Part shown: in pieces, positions 51,757 through 60,494 of the stretch
How positions within the stretch are numbered: position 1 is the stretch's first letter
How the letters are laid out: each line of letters opens with the position of its first letter
NCBI RefSeq assembly: GCF_002277815.1
Contig: NZ_NKJI01000011.1
Location: 1 to 64,000, forward strand
Reading direction: 5' to 3'
Length of the DNA stretch: 64,000 nucleotides
Origin: Pseudomonas sp. ERMR1:02
GTDB taxonomy: Bacteria; Pseudomonadota; Gammaproteobacteria; Pseudomonadales; Pseudomonadaceae
Notes under the pieces: model-generated
Databases searched by the model: none
What the model saw: the letters and a program-made list of their open reading frames with translations, nothing else
Told to the model about the DNA's origin: nothing
Translations under genes and position numbers: made by a program

Positions 51757-54318
51757 ATGAATTCCAATGTAGCCACTTTGAACAAACTGCAAACGCTGGT
51801 CGTGATCGGCAATGGCATGGTCGGACATCATTGTGTCGAGCAGTTGATCGAGCGCGGAGCCCTGGACCGTTATCGTTTGCACGTTTTCAGCGAGGAGCCG
51901 ATGCGCGCTTATGACCGTGTGCATCTGTCCGAGTATTTTTCCGGTCGCGATGCCGAATCGCTGGCGCTGAGTGACGCCTCGCTGTATCAGACGCCCGGCG
52001 TCACGCTGCACCTGGGTGTGCCAGTGCTGGAAATTGACCGCGTGCGGCGTCAGCTGATTACCGCGCAAGGTTGCGTGCCCTACGACAAATTGGTCATGGC
52101 CACCGGCTCCTACCCGTTTGTGCCGCCGATTGAAGGCGCGGCAGGCGATTCGCGTCTGGTCTATCGCACCCTGGAAGACCTCGACGCCATTCGTGCGGCA
52201 GCGGCCAATGCGCGACGCGGTGTGGTGGTCGGCGGTGGCTTGCTCGGCCTTGAAGCCGCCAACGCCTTGAAGAGCCTGGGCCTTGAAGCCCATGTGGTGG
52301 AATTCGCGCCGCGCCTGATGCCGGTGCAACTCGATGACTTGGGTGGCCTGGCGCTAAAGGCGCAGATCGAACGGCTGGGCGTTGGCGTGCACCTGTCCCG
52401 CGCCACGCAATCGATCACCAGCGGCGAGCAGTATCGCTACCGCATGAATTTCGCCAACGACGAATTCCTTGAAACCGATCTGGTGGTGTTCTCTGCCGGT
52501 ATCCGTGCCCAGGATGCGTTGGCCCGTCATTGTGAACTGCAGATCGGCCCGCGCGGTGGCGTGGTGATCGACGATACCTGCCTGAGCTGCGACCCGAACA
52601 TCTACGCCATCGGTGAATGCGCTTCATGGAACGGCAGTCTGTTCGGCCTGGTTGCCCCCGGCTACCAAATGGCGCGCAGCGTCGCGGCACGCTTGTGTGA
52701 CGACGTCGCCGAGCCGTTTCAGGGCGCTGACATGTCGACCAAACTCAAACTGTTGGGAGTTGATGTCGGTTCCATCGGCGATGCCCACGCCAACACGCCG
52801 GGCGCGCGCAGCTATCAGTTCATCGACGAAACGACGGCCAGCTATCGGCGCCTGGTGGTGGACGCCACCGGCAAGCACGTGCTCGGTGCCGTGCTGATCG
52901 GCGACAACAGCTATTACGACACGCTGCTGCAATACATGCAGAACGCGATTGCCTTGCCGTCCGAACCGGCCGCTTTGATCCTGCCGTCGTCCGAAGGCGC
53001 GCCAACCCTCGGCCCTGGCGCCTTGCCGGAATCGGCCACGGTCTGCTCGTGCCACAACGTGACCAAGGGCTCCATCTGCTCGGCCATTGACGGTGGCTGC
53101 ACCGACCTCGGCCTGCTCAAGTCACAGACCAAGGCCTGCACCGGTTGCGGCGGTTGCGCCGGGTTGCTCAAGCAAGTCTTCGAACATGAACTGATTGCCC
53201 GTGGGGTCAGCGTCGATAAAAGCCTGTGCGAACATTTCGCCTACACCCGTCAGGAGCTGTATGCGCTAGTGCGGGTAGAAGGGGTGATCAGCTTCGAAGA
53301 ACTGCTGGCCAAGCATGGCCGTGGCCACACCGGTTGTGACGTGTGCAAGCCGGCCGTAGGTTCGATCCTGGCCTCGTGCTGGAACCAGCCGATCATGGAC
53401 CCGTCGCTGGTGCCGTTGCAGGACACCAACGACACATTCATGGCCAACATGCAGAAAAACGGCACCTACTCGGTGGTGCCGCGCATCCCTGGTGGCGAGA
53501 TCACTGCCGATAAGCTGATCGCCATCGGTGTGGTGGCGAAGAAATACGATCTCTACACCAAAATCACCGGCGGCCAGCGGATCGACCTGTTCGGAGCGCA
53601 ATTGCATCAATTGCCGGACATCTGGGGCGAGTTGATCGAAGCGGGTTTCGAAACCGGCCACGCCTACGGCAAATCGACCCGCACGGTGAAGTCCTGCGTC
53701 GGCAGCACCTGGTGCCGATACGGCGTGCAGGACAGCGTGCAAATGGCGCTGACCCTCGAAGACCGCTACAAGGGCCTGCGTTCGCCGCACAAGCTCAAGT
53801 TCGCGGTGTCCGGTTGCACCCGTGAATGCGCCGAGGCGCAAAGCAAGGACGTCGGCGTGATCGCCACCGAAAAGGGCTGGAACCTCTACATTGCCGGCAA
53901 CGGCGGCATGCGCCCGCGTCACGCCGAGCTGTTCGCCACCGATCTGGATGACGCAACGCTGATCCGCTACATCGATCGCTTCCTTATGTTCTACATCCGC
54001 ACTGCCGACAAATTGCAGCGCACCTCGGTGTGGCGCGAAAGCCTGGAGGGCGGTCTGGATTTCCTCAAGGATGTGATCATCCACGACAGCCTGGGCCTTG
54101 GCGTTGAGCTCGAGTCGCAGATGCAACTGGTGGTCAATCGTTATGAATGCGAGTGGGCCAACGCCCTCAAGGACCCGGAAAAACTCAAGCGCTTCCGCAC
54201 CTTCGTCAACGACAAACGCCCGGATCCGGACATCCACTTTGTCCAGGAACGCGGTCAACGGCGCCCGATCATGGCCGCCGAACTCAACCTTATCCCTGTC
54301 ACCGAGGAGCGTGTCTGA
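51757..54318 (+). CDS. nirB: Assimilatory nitrite reductase large subunit
   Basis: 853 residues from ATG 51757. N-terminal FAD/NAD domain (VVIGNGMVGHHCVEQL, residue 14 on; VVVGGGLLGLEAANAL), then the BFD-like [2Fe-2S] domain with CSCHNVTKGSI and TKACTGCGGCAGLL, and the C-terminal siroheme/[4Fe-4S] domain with SCVGSTWCRYGVQDS and SGCTRECAEAQ. It reduces nitrite to ammonium with NADH in the cytosol. Translation is coupled to nirD by a TGATG overlap, and a terminator-containing leader lies upstream. Confidence 0.93.
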   Translation: MNSNVATLNKLQTLVVIGNGMVGHHCVEQLIERGALDRYRLHVFSEEPMRAYDRVHLSEYFSGRDAESLALSDASLYQTPGVTLHLGVPVLEIDRVRRQLITAQGCVPYDKLVMATGSYPFVPPIEGAAGDSRLVYRTLEDLDAIRAAAANARRGVVVGGGLLGLEAANALKSLGLEAHVVEFAPRLMPVQLDDLGGLALKAQIERLGVGVHLSRATQSITSGEQYRYRMNFANDEFLETDLVVFSAGIRAQDALARHCELQIGPRGGVVIDDTCLSCDPNIYAIGECASWNGSLFGLVAPGYQMARSVAARLCDDVAEPFQGADMSTKLKLLGVDVGSIGDAHANTPGARSYQFIDETTASYRRLVVDATGKHVLGAVLIGDNSYYDTLLQYMQNAIALPSEPAALILPSSEGAPTLGPGALPESATVCSCHNVTKGSICSAIDGGCTDLGLLKSQTKACTGCGGCAGLLKQVFEHELIARGVSVDKSLCEHFAYTRQELYALVRVEGVISFEELLAKHGRGHTGCDVCKPAVGSILASCWNQPIMDPSLVPLQDTNDTFMANMQKNGTYSVVPRIPGGEITADKLIAIGVVAKKYDLYTKITGGQRIDLFGAQLHQLPDIWGELIEAGFETGHAYGKSTRTVKSCVGSTWCRYGVQDSVQMALTLEDRYKGLRSPHKLKFAVSGCTRECAEAQSKDVGVIATEKGWNLYIAGNGGMRPRHAELFATDLDDATLIRYIDRFLMFYIRTADKLQRTSVWRESLEGGLDFLKDVIIHDSLGLGVELESQMQLVVNRYECEWANALKDPEKLKRFRTFVNDKRPDPDIHFVQERGQRRPIMAAELNLIPVTEERV

Positions 54319-54707
54319 TGAATCAGTCCAATACCCAACGCGTTGAAACCGGTTTGCCTGCACAGAACTCTGCGGTCTGGCAATCGGTGTGCAGCCAGCA
54401 GGATCTGGTCAACGACTCTGGCGTGGTGGTGTGGCTGGACGGCGCGCAAGTGGCGCTGTTCTACCTGCCGGGCGTGGAAGGAAGAAACCTCTACGCCATC
54501 GACAACCACGACCCGCAGTCGGGGGCCAATGTGATTGGCCGTGGCCTGGTGGGTAGCATCAAGGGTGATCTGGTGGTGGCTTCGCCTATCTACAAGCAGC
54601 ACTTTCGATTGGAGGACGGTAGTTGCCTGGAGTATCCGCAGCAGCGTCTGCGGGTGTGGCCGGTACGGTTGAATGAGGGCAGGGTGGAAGTCGGGGTGGC
54701 CTCATAG
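54318..54707 (+). CDS. nirD: Assimilatory nitrite reductase small subunit
   Basis: 129 residues, Rieske-like fold without the iron-sulfur ligands (ARGVEGRNLYAIDNHDP region has D/N where cysteine-histidine pairs would be). ASPIYKQHFRLEDGSCLEYP is the NirD landmark. Its ATG uses the last base of the nirB stop. No nasA/nasC gene follows; a REP and gene relic come next. Confidence 0.9.
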   Translation: MNQSNTQRVETGLPAQNSAVWQSVCSQQDLVNDSGVVVWLDGAQVALFYLPGVEGRNLYAIDNHDPQSGANVIGRGLVGSIKGDLVVASPIYKQHFRLEDGSCLEYPQQRLRVWPVRLNEGRVEVGVAS

Positions 54708-54727
54708 CTACGGCCCACTGCAAATCC

Positions 54728-54828
54728 TGTAGGAGCCGAGCTTGCTCGCGATGGACGTCAATGATAATGCGCCCTGCCTGAATGTACGCGTTATCTGGAC
54801 GCTTTTCGCGAGCAGGCTCGCTCCTACA
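54728..54828. repeat. REP pair (REPIN)
   Basis: TGTAGGAGCCGAGCTTGCTC ... GAGCAGGCTCGCTCCTACA directly before a chemoreceptor relic. Confidence 0.88.
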
Positions 54829-54833
54829 AGGAA

Positions 54834-54956
54834 GGCCGGACGCACCAGCGCCTCCACCCAGGAAATCGCCACCATGGTGTCGCGCATCCAGCAAAGTACG
54901 CGCGAAGGCGGTGACCAGCATGGAGGCGGGGGTGGCGTAGGTCGACAAGGCATGGC
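54834..54956 (+). pseudogene. Relic of a methyl-accepting chemotaxis protein
   Basis: AGRTSASTQEIATMVSRIQQ and STRE in one frame, then AVTSMEAGVA and VDK in another, with a stop between. This is the conserved signalling-domain tail helix of chemoreceptors (R-[ST]-x-x-x-[ST]-QEI). About 40 codons, no start, flanked on both sides by REPs. Confidence 0.6.
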
Positions 54957-55054
54957 CGTGGAGCCGGCTTGCTGGCGAAGGGGCCATAGGATTTTGCATC
55001 GATCTAGAGGACGCCTTCGCTGCGATGCGGCGATCCGACAAGCCAGCTCCTACA
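54957..55054. repeat. REP pair supplying the ilvD stop codon
   Basis: GTGGAGCCGGCTTGCTGGCG ... AAGCCAGCTCCTACAGG. On the minus strand the right member reads CTG TAG GAG and gives ilvD its final leucine and stop. Confidence 0.85.
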
Positions 55055-56732
55055 GGTATTTGTCCGTCACAGCACCCTCAGAGGCGCTCGAAACCGTCTT
55101 CGCATACTTCGCCAGCACCCCGCGTTTGTACTTCGATTCCGGGCGCACCCAACGGGACTTGCGCTCGGCCAATTCAGCATCAGACACATCCACCGTGATC
55201 TGCCGCGTTTCAGCATCGATGGTGATCCGGTCGCCATTTTCAATCAGCGCAATCGGCCCGCCATCAAAGGCTTCCGGCGTGATATGCCCCACCACAAAAC
55301 CATGGGAGCCACCAGAGAAACGGCCGTCGGTGATCAGCGCAACGTCCTTGCCCAAGCCTTTGCCCATCACCGCCGAAGTCGGCGAGAGCATTTCGCGCAT
55401 GCCCGGCCCGCCCTTGGGCCCTTCGTAGCGAATCACGATCACCTCGCCGGGCTGCACTTCGCCGTTGAGGATGCCGGCCAGTGCGCCTTCCTCGCCGTGG
55501 TAGACCCGGGCCGTGCCTTCAAAGCGTAAGCCTTCCTTGCCAGTGATCTTGGCCACCGCGCCGGTTGGCGAGAGGTTGCCGCGCAGCACCACCAGGTGCG
55601 AGTCCTTTTTGATTGGCCGATCGAAGGGCAGGATCACGTCCTGGCCGGCGGGGTAGTCGGGCACGCTCTCGAGGTTTTGCGCGAGGGTCTTGCCGGTGAC
55701 GGTCAGCACATCACCGTGCAGCATGCCGGCTGCCAACATGCGCTTCATCAAGGGCTGGATGCCGCCGATTGCTACCAGTTCGCTCATCATGTATTTGCCG
55801 CTGGGACGCAGGTCGGCCACCACCGGGGATATTTTGCCCAGCTCGACGAAGTCATCCAGGGTCAGTTCGACATCCACCGCGTGCGCCATGGCCAGCAGAT
55901 GCAACACGGCATTGGTCGAGCCGGCGAGGGCGATCACCACGCGAATCGCATTTTCAAAGGCCTTGCGGGTCATGATGTCGCGGGGCTTGAGATCGAGCTT
56001 GAGCAGCTCCATGACCTGCTGCCCGGCGCGGAAACTATCCGACGCCTTATCGCTGCCGACCGCTTCCTGAGAGCTGGAACCGGGCAAACTCATGCCCAGT
56101 GCTTCGATGGCCGAGGCCATGGTGTTGGCGGTGTACATGCCGCCGCAGGAACCGGGGCCGGGAATCGCCACTTCCTCGATCTGCTTGACCTGAATCTCGC
56201 TGATATCACCGCGCGCGTGCTGGCCCACGGCCTCGAACACGGAAATGATGTCGGTGTGGCCGGCACCCGGGCGGATAGTGCCGCCATACACGAAGATCGA
56301 CGGGCGATTGAGCCGCGCCATGCCGATCAGGCAGCCCGGCATGTTCTTGTCGCAACCACCCAAGGTCACCAGCCCGTCGAAGCCTTCGCACCCGACCACC
56401 GTCTCGATGGAGTCGGCAATCACCTCCCGCGACACCAGCGAATACTTCATGCCTTCGGTGCCGTTGGCGATGCCGTCGGAAATGGTGATGGTGTTGAAAA
56501 TCACCCCTTTGGCACCGGCGGCATTCGCGCCTTTTTCGGCTTCGATGGCTAGCTTGTCGATGTGCATGTTGCAGGGCGTGACCATCGCCCAGGTAGAGGC
56601 AATGCCGATTTGCGGTTTGCTGAAGTCTTCATCGGTAAAGCCCACGGCACGCAGCATGGCCCGGGCAGGCGCTGCTTCGACGCCGTCGACCACTTCTGAG
56701 GAATATTTGCGCAGATCGTCTTTGTCGCTCAT
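55050..56732 (-). CDS. ilvD: Dihydroxy-acid dehydratase
   Basis: 560 residues, ~the usual length for the long IlvD/Edd form. Fe-S ligands: GGCDKNMPGC near 124 and PGSCGGMYTANTM near 195. TPCNMHIDKLA and the C-terminal GHITPEAFDGGPIALIENGD are IlvD landmarks. Dehydrates 2,3-dihydroxy-isovalerate/-methylvalerate in valine and isoleucine synthesis. Its stop codon is borrowed from a REP. Divergent from mqo with a 382-bp promoter gap (56733-57114) in which no other feature is recognised. Confidence 0.93.
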   Translation of the reverse strand: MSDKDDLRKYSSEVVDGVEAAPARAMLRAVGFTDEDFSKPQIGIASTWAMVTPCNMHIDKLAIEAEKGANAAGAKGVIFNTITISDGIANGTEGMKYSLVSREVIADSIETVVGCEGFDGLVTLGGCDKNMPGCLIGMARLNRPSIFVYGGTIRPGAGHTDIISVFEAVGQHARGDISEIQVKQIEEVAIPGPGSCGGMYTANTMASAIEALGMSLPGSSSQEAVGSDKASDSFRAGQQVMELLKLDLKPRDIMTRKAFENAIRVVIALAGSTNAVLHLLAMAHAVDVELTLDDFVELGKISPVVADLRPSGKYMMSELVAIGGIQPLMKRMLAAGMLHGDVLTVTGKTLAQNLESVPDYPAGQDVILPFDRPIKKDSHLVVLRGNLSPTGAVAKITGKEGLRFEGTARVYHGEEGALAGILNGEVQPGEVIVIRYEGPKGGPGMREMLSPTSAVMGKGLGKDVALITDGRFSGGSHGFVVGHITPEAFDGGPIALIENGDRITIDAETRQITVDVSDAELAERKSRWVRPESKYKRGVLAKYAKTVSSASEGAVTDKYL

Positions 56733-57114
56733 GGCTTCTCCTCACACGCTCTACTGGAAAACCAGCCTCAGTATAGAAGACCAGGCGCGACTGCCCGGAC
56801 CATGCAGTCGTGAACAGACGCGCGGGTTTGCCATGTCGTGATATTCTTTGCACTAACTTGCTTTGACCTATTCAGTTTTCCTGCCTTTAAGGCCGGTGAA
56901 CAGAATCACTGTCGCTCAAGTAGCTGAAGCCAAAAAGATAAGAAGTCAGTTCAGTAGGGACATATAACTGGGGTCGATGCAGTCAGTCGGCCTTGTGTGC
57001 CCACCCCGCGATTTTTGTATGCGAGACCCCGCGACATTTGCCTGAATGCCGTGAATCAAAGGACTCGTGAGTAAGGATTGAAGGGCGGATGACGTTTTAT
57101 CATAGGTGCTACAG

Positions 57115-58758
57115 ATGTTTAAGAAAGTAAACACGGCCCTGCTGGGGCTGGCCTTGTCGTTGGGGATGACGACAGCCCAGGCCGAAGAAGCCAAGAAAGT
57201 CGACGTGCTGCTGATCGGCGGCGGCATCATGAGCGCGACCCTGGGTGTGTGGCTCAATGAGCTGGAACCCGGCACCTCGATGGAAATGATCGAGCGTCTC
57301 GACGGCGTCGCCCTGGAAAGCTCCAACGGCTGGAACAACGCCGGTACCGGTCACTCCGCCCTCGCTGAGCTGAACTACACGCCGGAAGACGAGAACGGCA
57401 AGGTCTCGATCCCCAAAGCCGTTGAAATCAACGAAGCCTTCCAGGTCTCCCGCCAGTTCTGGGCGTGGCAGGTTCAGCAAGGCGTGCTGAAAAACCCGCG
57501 TTCGTTCATCAATTCCACTCCGCACATGAGCTTTGTGTGGGGCGATGACAACATCAAGTTCCTGAAAAAGCGCTACGAAGCCCTGCAAGCGAGCCCGCTG
57601 TTCGCCGGCATGCAGTACTCCGAAGACCCGGCTGTGATCAAGAAGTGGGTTCCGCTGATGATGGAAGGGCGTGACCCGAACCAGAAAATCGCGGCCACCT
57701 GGAGCCCGCTGGGCACCGACATGAACTTTGGCGAAATCACCCGCCAGTTCGTCGCGCACCTGCAAACCACACCGAAATTCGACTTGAAATTGTCCAGTGA
57801 AGTACAGGACATCACCAAGAACAAAGACGGCAGCTGGCGCGTCAGCTACAAAAATCTGAAAGACGGCAGCAAAACCGAGACCGACGCCAAGTTCGTGTTC
57901 ATCGGCGCCGGCGGCGGTGCCCTGCATCTGCTGCAAAAATCGGGCATTCCTGAAGCGCAGGAATACGCAGGCTTCCCGGTAGGCGGCTCGTTCCTGGTGA
58001 CCGATAACCCGGCCATCGCCGAGCAACACCTGGCCAAGGCCTACGGCAAAGCCTCCGTTGGTGCACCGCCAATGTCGGTTCCGCACCTGGACACCCGCGT
58101 GCTGGATGGCAAGCGCGTAATCCTGTTTGGCCCATTCGCGACCTTCAGCACCAAGTTCCTCAAGGAAGGCTCGTACTTGGACCTGCTGACCACCACCACC
58201 ACGCACAACGTGTGGCCGATGACCCGAGTTGGCGTCAAGGAATACCCGCTGGTCGAGTACCTTGCCGGTCAGCTGATGCTGTCTGACGAAGACCGCCTCA
58301 ACGCCCTGAAAGAATACTTCCCGAACGCCAAAGCCGAAGACTGGCGCCTGTGGCAAGCGGGCCAGCGCGTGCAGATCATCAAGCGTGATGAAGCTGCCGG
58401 TGGCGTGCTGAAACTTGGCACCGAAATCGTCGCTTCTGCGGACGGCACCATCGCCGGCCTGCTGGGCGCATCGCCTGGTGCTTCGACCGCGGCACCGATC
58501 ATGCTTTCCGTGATCCAGAAGGTGTTCAAGGACAAGGTTGCAACGCCTGCCTGGCAAGAGAAGCTGCACCAGATCGTGCCGAGCTACGGCACCCAGCTGA
58601 ACAATGATCCGGTGAAAGTGGCTGAAGAGTGGGCCTACACCGCCAAGGTGCTGGAACTGCCTGCGCCGCCGGTGATTGGTCAGGTTGTGGCTCCGGCTGC
58701 TCCGGCTGAAAAAGCCAAGCCTGTGAAAGAGAATGCTGCGGCTGATATGGCGTTGTGA
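57115..58758 (+). CDS. mqo: Malate:quinone oxidoreductase
   Basis: 547 residues. ATG 57115 opens with MFKKVNTALLGLALSLGMTT, a signal-like N-terminus, then the FAD loop VDVLLIGGGIMSATLGVWL near residue 28. GWNNAGTGHSALAELNYTP and GAGGGALHLLQKSGIPEA are Mqo signatures. The C-terminus (from ~520) is an Ala/Pro/Lys tail. Oxidises malate to oxaloacetate and reduces quinone. Followed by a clear terminator. Confidence 0.93.
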   Translation: MFKKVNTALLGLALSLGMTTAQAEEAKKVDVLLIGGGIMSATLGVWLNELEPGTSMEMIERLDGVALESSNGWNNAGTGHSALAELNYTPEDENGKVSIPKAVEINEAFQVSRQFWAWQVQQGVLKNPRSFINSTPHMSFVWGDDNIKFLKKRYEALQASPLFAGMQYSEDPAVIKKWVPLMMEGRDPNQKIAATWSPLGTDMNFGEITRQFVAHLQTTPKFDLKLSSEVQDITKNKDGSWRVSYKNLKDGSKTETDAKFVFIGAGGGALHLLQKSGIPEAQEYAGFPVGGSFLVTDNPAIAEQHLAKAYGKASVGAPPMSVPHLDTRVLDGKRVILFGPFATFSTKFLKEGSYLDLLTTTTTHNVWPMTRVGVKEYPLVEYLAGQLMLSDEDRLNALKEYFPNAKAEDWRLWQAGQRVQIIKRDEAAGGVLKLGTEIVASADGTIAGLLGASPGASTAAPIMLSVIQKVFKDKVATPAWQEKLHQIVPSYGTQLNNDPVKVAEEWAYTAKVLELPAPPVIGQVVAPAAPAEKAKPVKENAAADMAL

Positions 58759-58813
58759 TTTGGGTGTCTCACCGTTGAGGTGAGGTGCTCGGGTTAGCTG
58801 ATCCGCAGAAAAG

Positions 58814-58852
58814 AAAGCCCGCTGAACCGGTGACGGTTGAGTGGGCTTTTTC
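58814..58852 (+). terminator. mqo terminator
   Basis: AAAGCCCGCTGAACCG-GTGA-CGGTTGAGTGGGCTTTTT, long stem with two mismatches and a T-run. Confidence 0.75.
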
Positions 58853-58888
58853 GTTGGTGGGGTATATGAATTTCATGAGATCACCGGC

Positions 58889-59440
58889 GCCTGTAGGAGC
58901 TGGCTTGCCAGCGAAGGCGGCCTCATAGCCGACCTGAATTCTTTTGACCGAGTACATATCCATTCCTGCGGTAACGGCCACTGGCGGTTTCGCCCTTACG
59001 GCGACTCACTTTTTTTCAAACGCCAAAAAAAAGTAAGCAAAAAAGGCTCGCCCCGAGCGTCCGGCCCCTCGCCAAGGCTCGGCGTTCCTTCGCTCCGGTA
59101 TCCATCCGGGGGCATCGCCCTCCGGTTGGCTTCGCTGGCACCTACATGCGATGTGTTCGACTGCGTCGAACGGCGCTGCGCGCCAGTCCCCGGATGAACA
59201 CCTCCACTCAGCCTACCGAAGGGGCGGGTGGATCAAAATCAAAAGCGGCAGGCGAGCTAACGCTCGGCCTGTTGAGTGGTGAGGAGCGGGTGTACACCAT
59301 CCTCTGTAAGGTCGCTTACCTGTGGGAGCGGGCTTGCTCGCGAAGGCGGCCTCATAGCCGACCAATTTCTTACTGATGTACCTCAATCCAATTGTAGGAG
59401 CGAGCCTGCTCGCGATGGACGTCAACGATAACGCGCACCC
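58889..59440. repeat. Mosaic of REP halves and a long dispersed repeat
   Basis: 58889-58945 REP half ending GGCCTCATAGCCGACC; 58985-59280 the long dispersed repeat with GGCGACTCACTTTTTTTCAA, AAGTAAGCAAAAAAGGCTCG, and GGCTCGGCGTTCCTTCGCTC, similar in style to parts of the palindrome at 12230; then REP halves at 59320 and 59395. No gene is supported. Confidence 0.7.
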
Positions 59441-59703
59441 TCCGGGCTTGCGCTTGGCGGGCCCTCTCGCTAACCTTCCCGCCGTCGCTGCCAATTCAGC
59501 GATCGGGTGTGGTAGCCCGGCTTTTTCACAGACCCAGAACGCCGCAGGGCGTTTTTTTGCTGGCTGCTTTGTGGCGGCTGTGCATGGGAGGCTTCGGCCT
59601 GCCGGGTTGTTCTGTGACCGGTCTACCACCCCGTGTACAGTCGTCTCCCTATTTTGCGTGGTAGCGAAAAGGGAGATGCTCACTTCACAGACGGAGCTTC
59701 ACA
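59441..59703 (+). promoter_or_regulatory. Structured leader of the DUF6124 gene
   Basis: Contains a terminator-like hairpin AACGCC-GCAG-GGCGTT with seven T (59538-59558) and, just before the RBS, a long stem CTCCC..TTTTGC closing with GC..AAAAGGGAG (59645-59675). Between them GCCGGGTTGTTCTGTGACCG. To my recollection similar sequence stands before other DUF6124/DUF3077 genes in Pseudomonas; this should be checked. A leader RNA with attenuation is plausible. Confidence 0.4.
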
Positions 59704-60015
59704 ATGTTCAAGGTCACTCCGAATCCCCCGGACGCAGACGGCAATACCGATAACGATCCAATATCCCCACCTCCGAAACCGGCCACAGCCGAACGCCGCC
59801 CCAACCCCATCTTCACCATCGCCCCCGACGTCAACAACGAAACCCTCCTGGTCCACGCCTGTGAAACCCTAGCCTCGGCCAGTGTCATGGCCAGTGAGCT
59901 GGCGTTTATTCTCGAAGGTCCGAAATGCAATCTGGCCTTGGGTATTCAGCAGATGATTGCGCTCGCGGAGTTGTCGGTGAATCGCGTGCTGGATCACGTA
60001 GATCCACAGGAATAG
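59704..60015 (+). CDS. DUF6124-family protein
   Basis: 103 residues. MFKVTPNPPDADGNTDN at the start and IFTIAPDVNNETLLVHACET, LASASVMASELAFILEGPKC, LALGIQQMIALAELSVNRVL follow the family closely. These small proteins, formerly DUF3077, occur in several copies per Pseudomonas genome, usually behind a long leader. Function unknown. RBS GGAGCTTCACA. Followed by a strong terminator. Confidence 0.85.
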   Translation: MFKVTPNPPDADGNTDNDPISPPPKPATAERRPNPIFTIAPDVNNETLLVHACETLASASVMASELAFILEGPKCNLALGIQQMIALAELSVNRVLDHVDPQE

Positions 60016-60051
60016 GCGAGGGCGTTGATTCAACGTCCTGCGTAACAAGAG

Positions 60052-60085
60052 GCCCGCTGAACCGTTATCGGTCAGCGGGCTTTTT
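60052..60085 (+). terminator. DUF6124 gene terminator
   Basis: GCCCGCTGAACCG-TTAT-CGGTCAGCGGGC and a TTTTT run; 12 pairs, one mismatch. Confidence 0.85.
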
Positions 60086-60222
60086 CATGCTCAGTTTTTC
60101 ATCTGATCCGTATTTTTCATCGCTTTCTGCCTCTGTAATGCACTCAGTTTGCGCCGCACAATAACGGCAAGTTCCGCGGCCATGGCAGCGGTGCACCGCA
60201 AACTCAATATGCAGGGGGCCTT

Positions 60223-60306
60223 ATGGGCAAGATGGCGATTTTTCTGGGTGGCTTTCTGGTGCTGACTATTTTGATTGGTGTGCTGGCGACGATTTCGCCG
60301 GTGTGA
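60223..60306 (+). CDS. Single-helix small membrane protein, 27 residues
   Basis: MGKMAIFLGGFLVLTILIGV then LATISPV. A GGGGG RBS lies seven bases before ATG 60223. Nearly all residues after K3 form one membrane helix. Small proteins of this kind usually tune a membrane complex; partner unknown. Confidence 0.55.
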   Translation: MGKMAIFLGGFLVLTILIGVLATISPV

Positions 60307-60404
60307 GGTGAAGGGGCAGAGGCAGTGGGTTGAAAGCCTTCCTTCGTGCAGCGGGATCTTTGGGGCAGTTTATTAACGATGCGGTCTGATCCGGATTTTT
60401 TGTT

Positions 60405-60494
60405 GACTGGTAGGGCCTCTTCGCGGGCAAGCCTCGCTCCTACAGATCCGCGTCGTTTCACCTACCCTGTAGGAGCGAGGCTTGCCCGCGAAGG
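60405..60494. repeat. REP pair interrupted by the IS256-family element
   Basis: Outward pair CGCGGGCAAGCCTCGCTCCTACA ... TGTAGGAGCGAGGCTTGCCC; the second REP runs into the IS at CCCGCGAAGG (60485-60494). Confidence 0.8.

Noticed and set aside
57109..58569. 486-codon minus frame opposite mqo
   Set aside because: Antisense shadow without family motifs or RBS.
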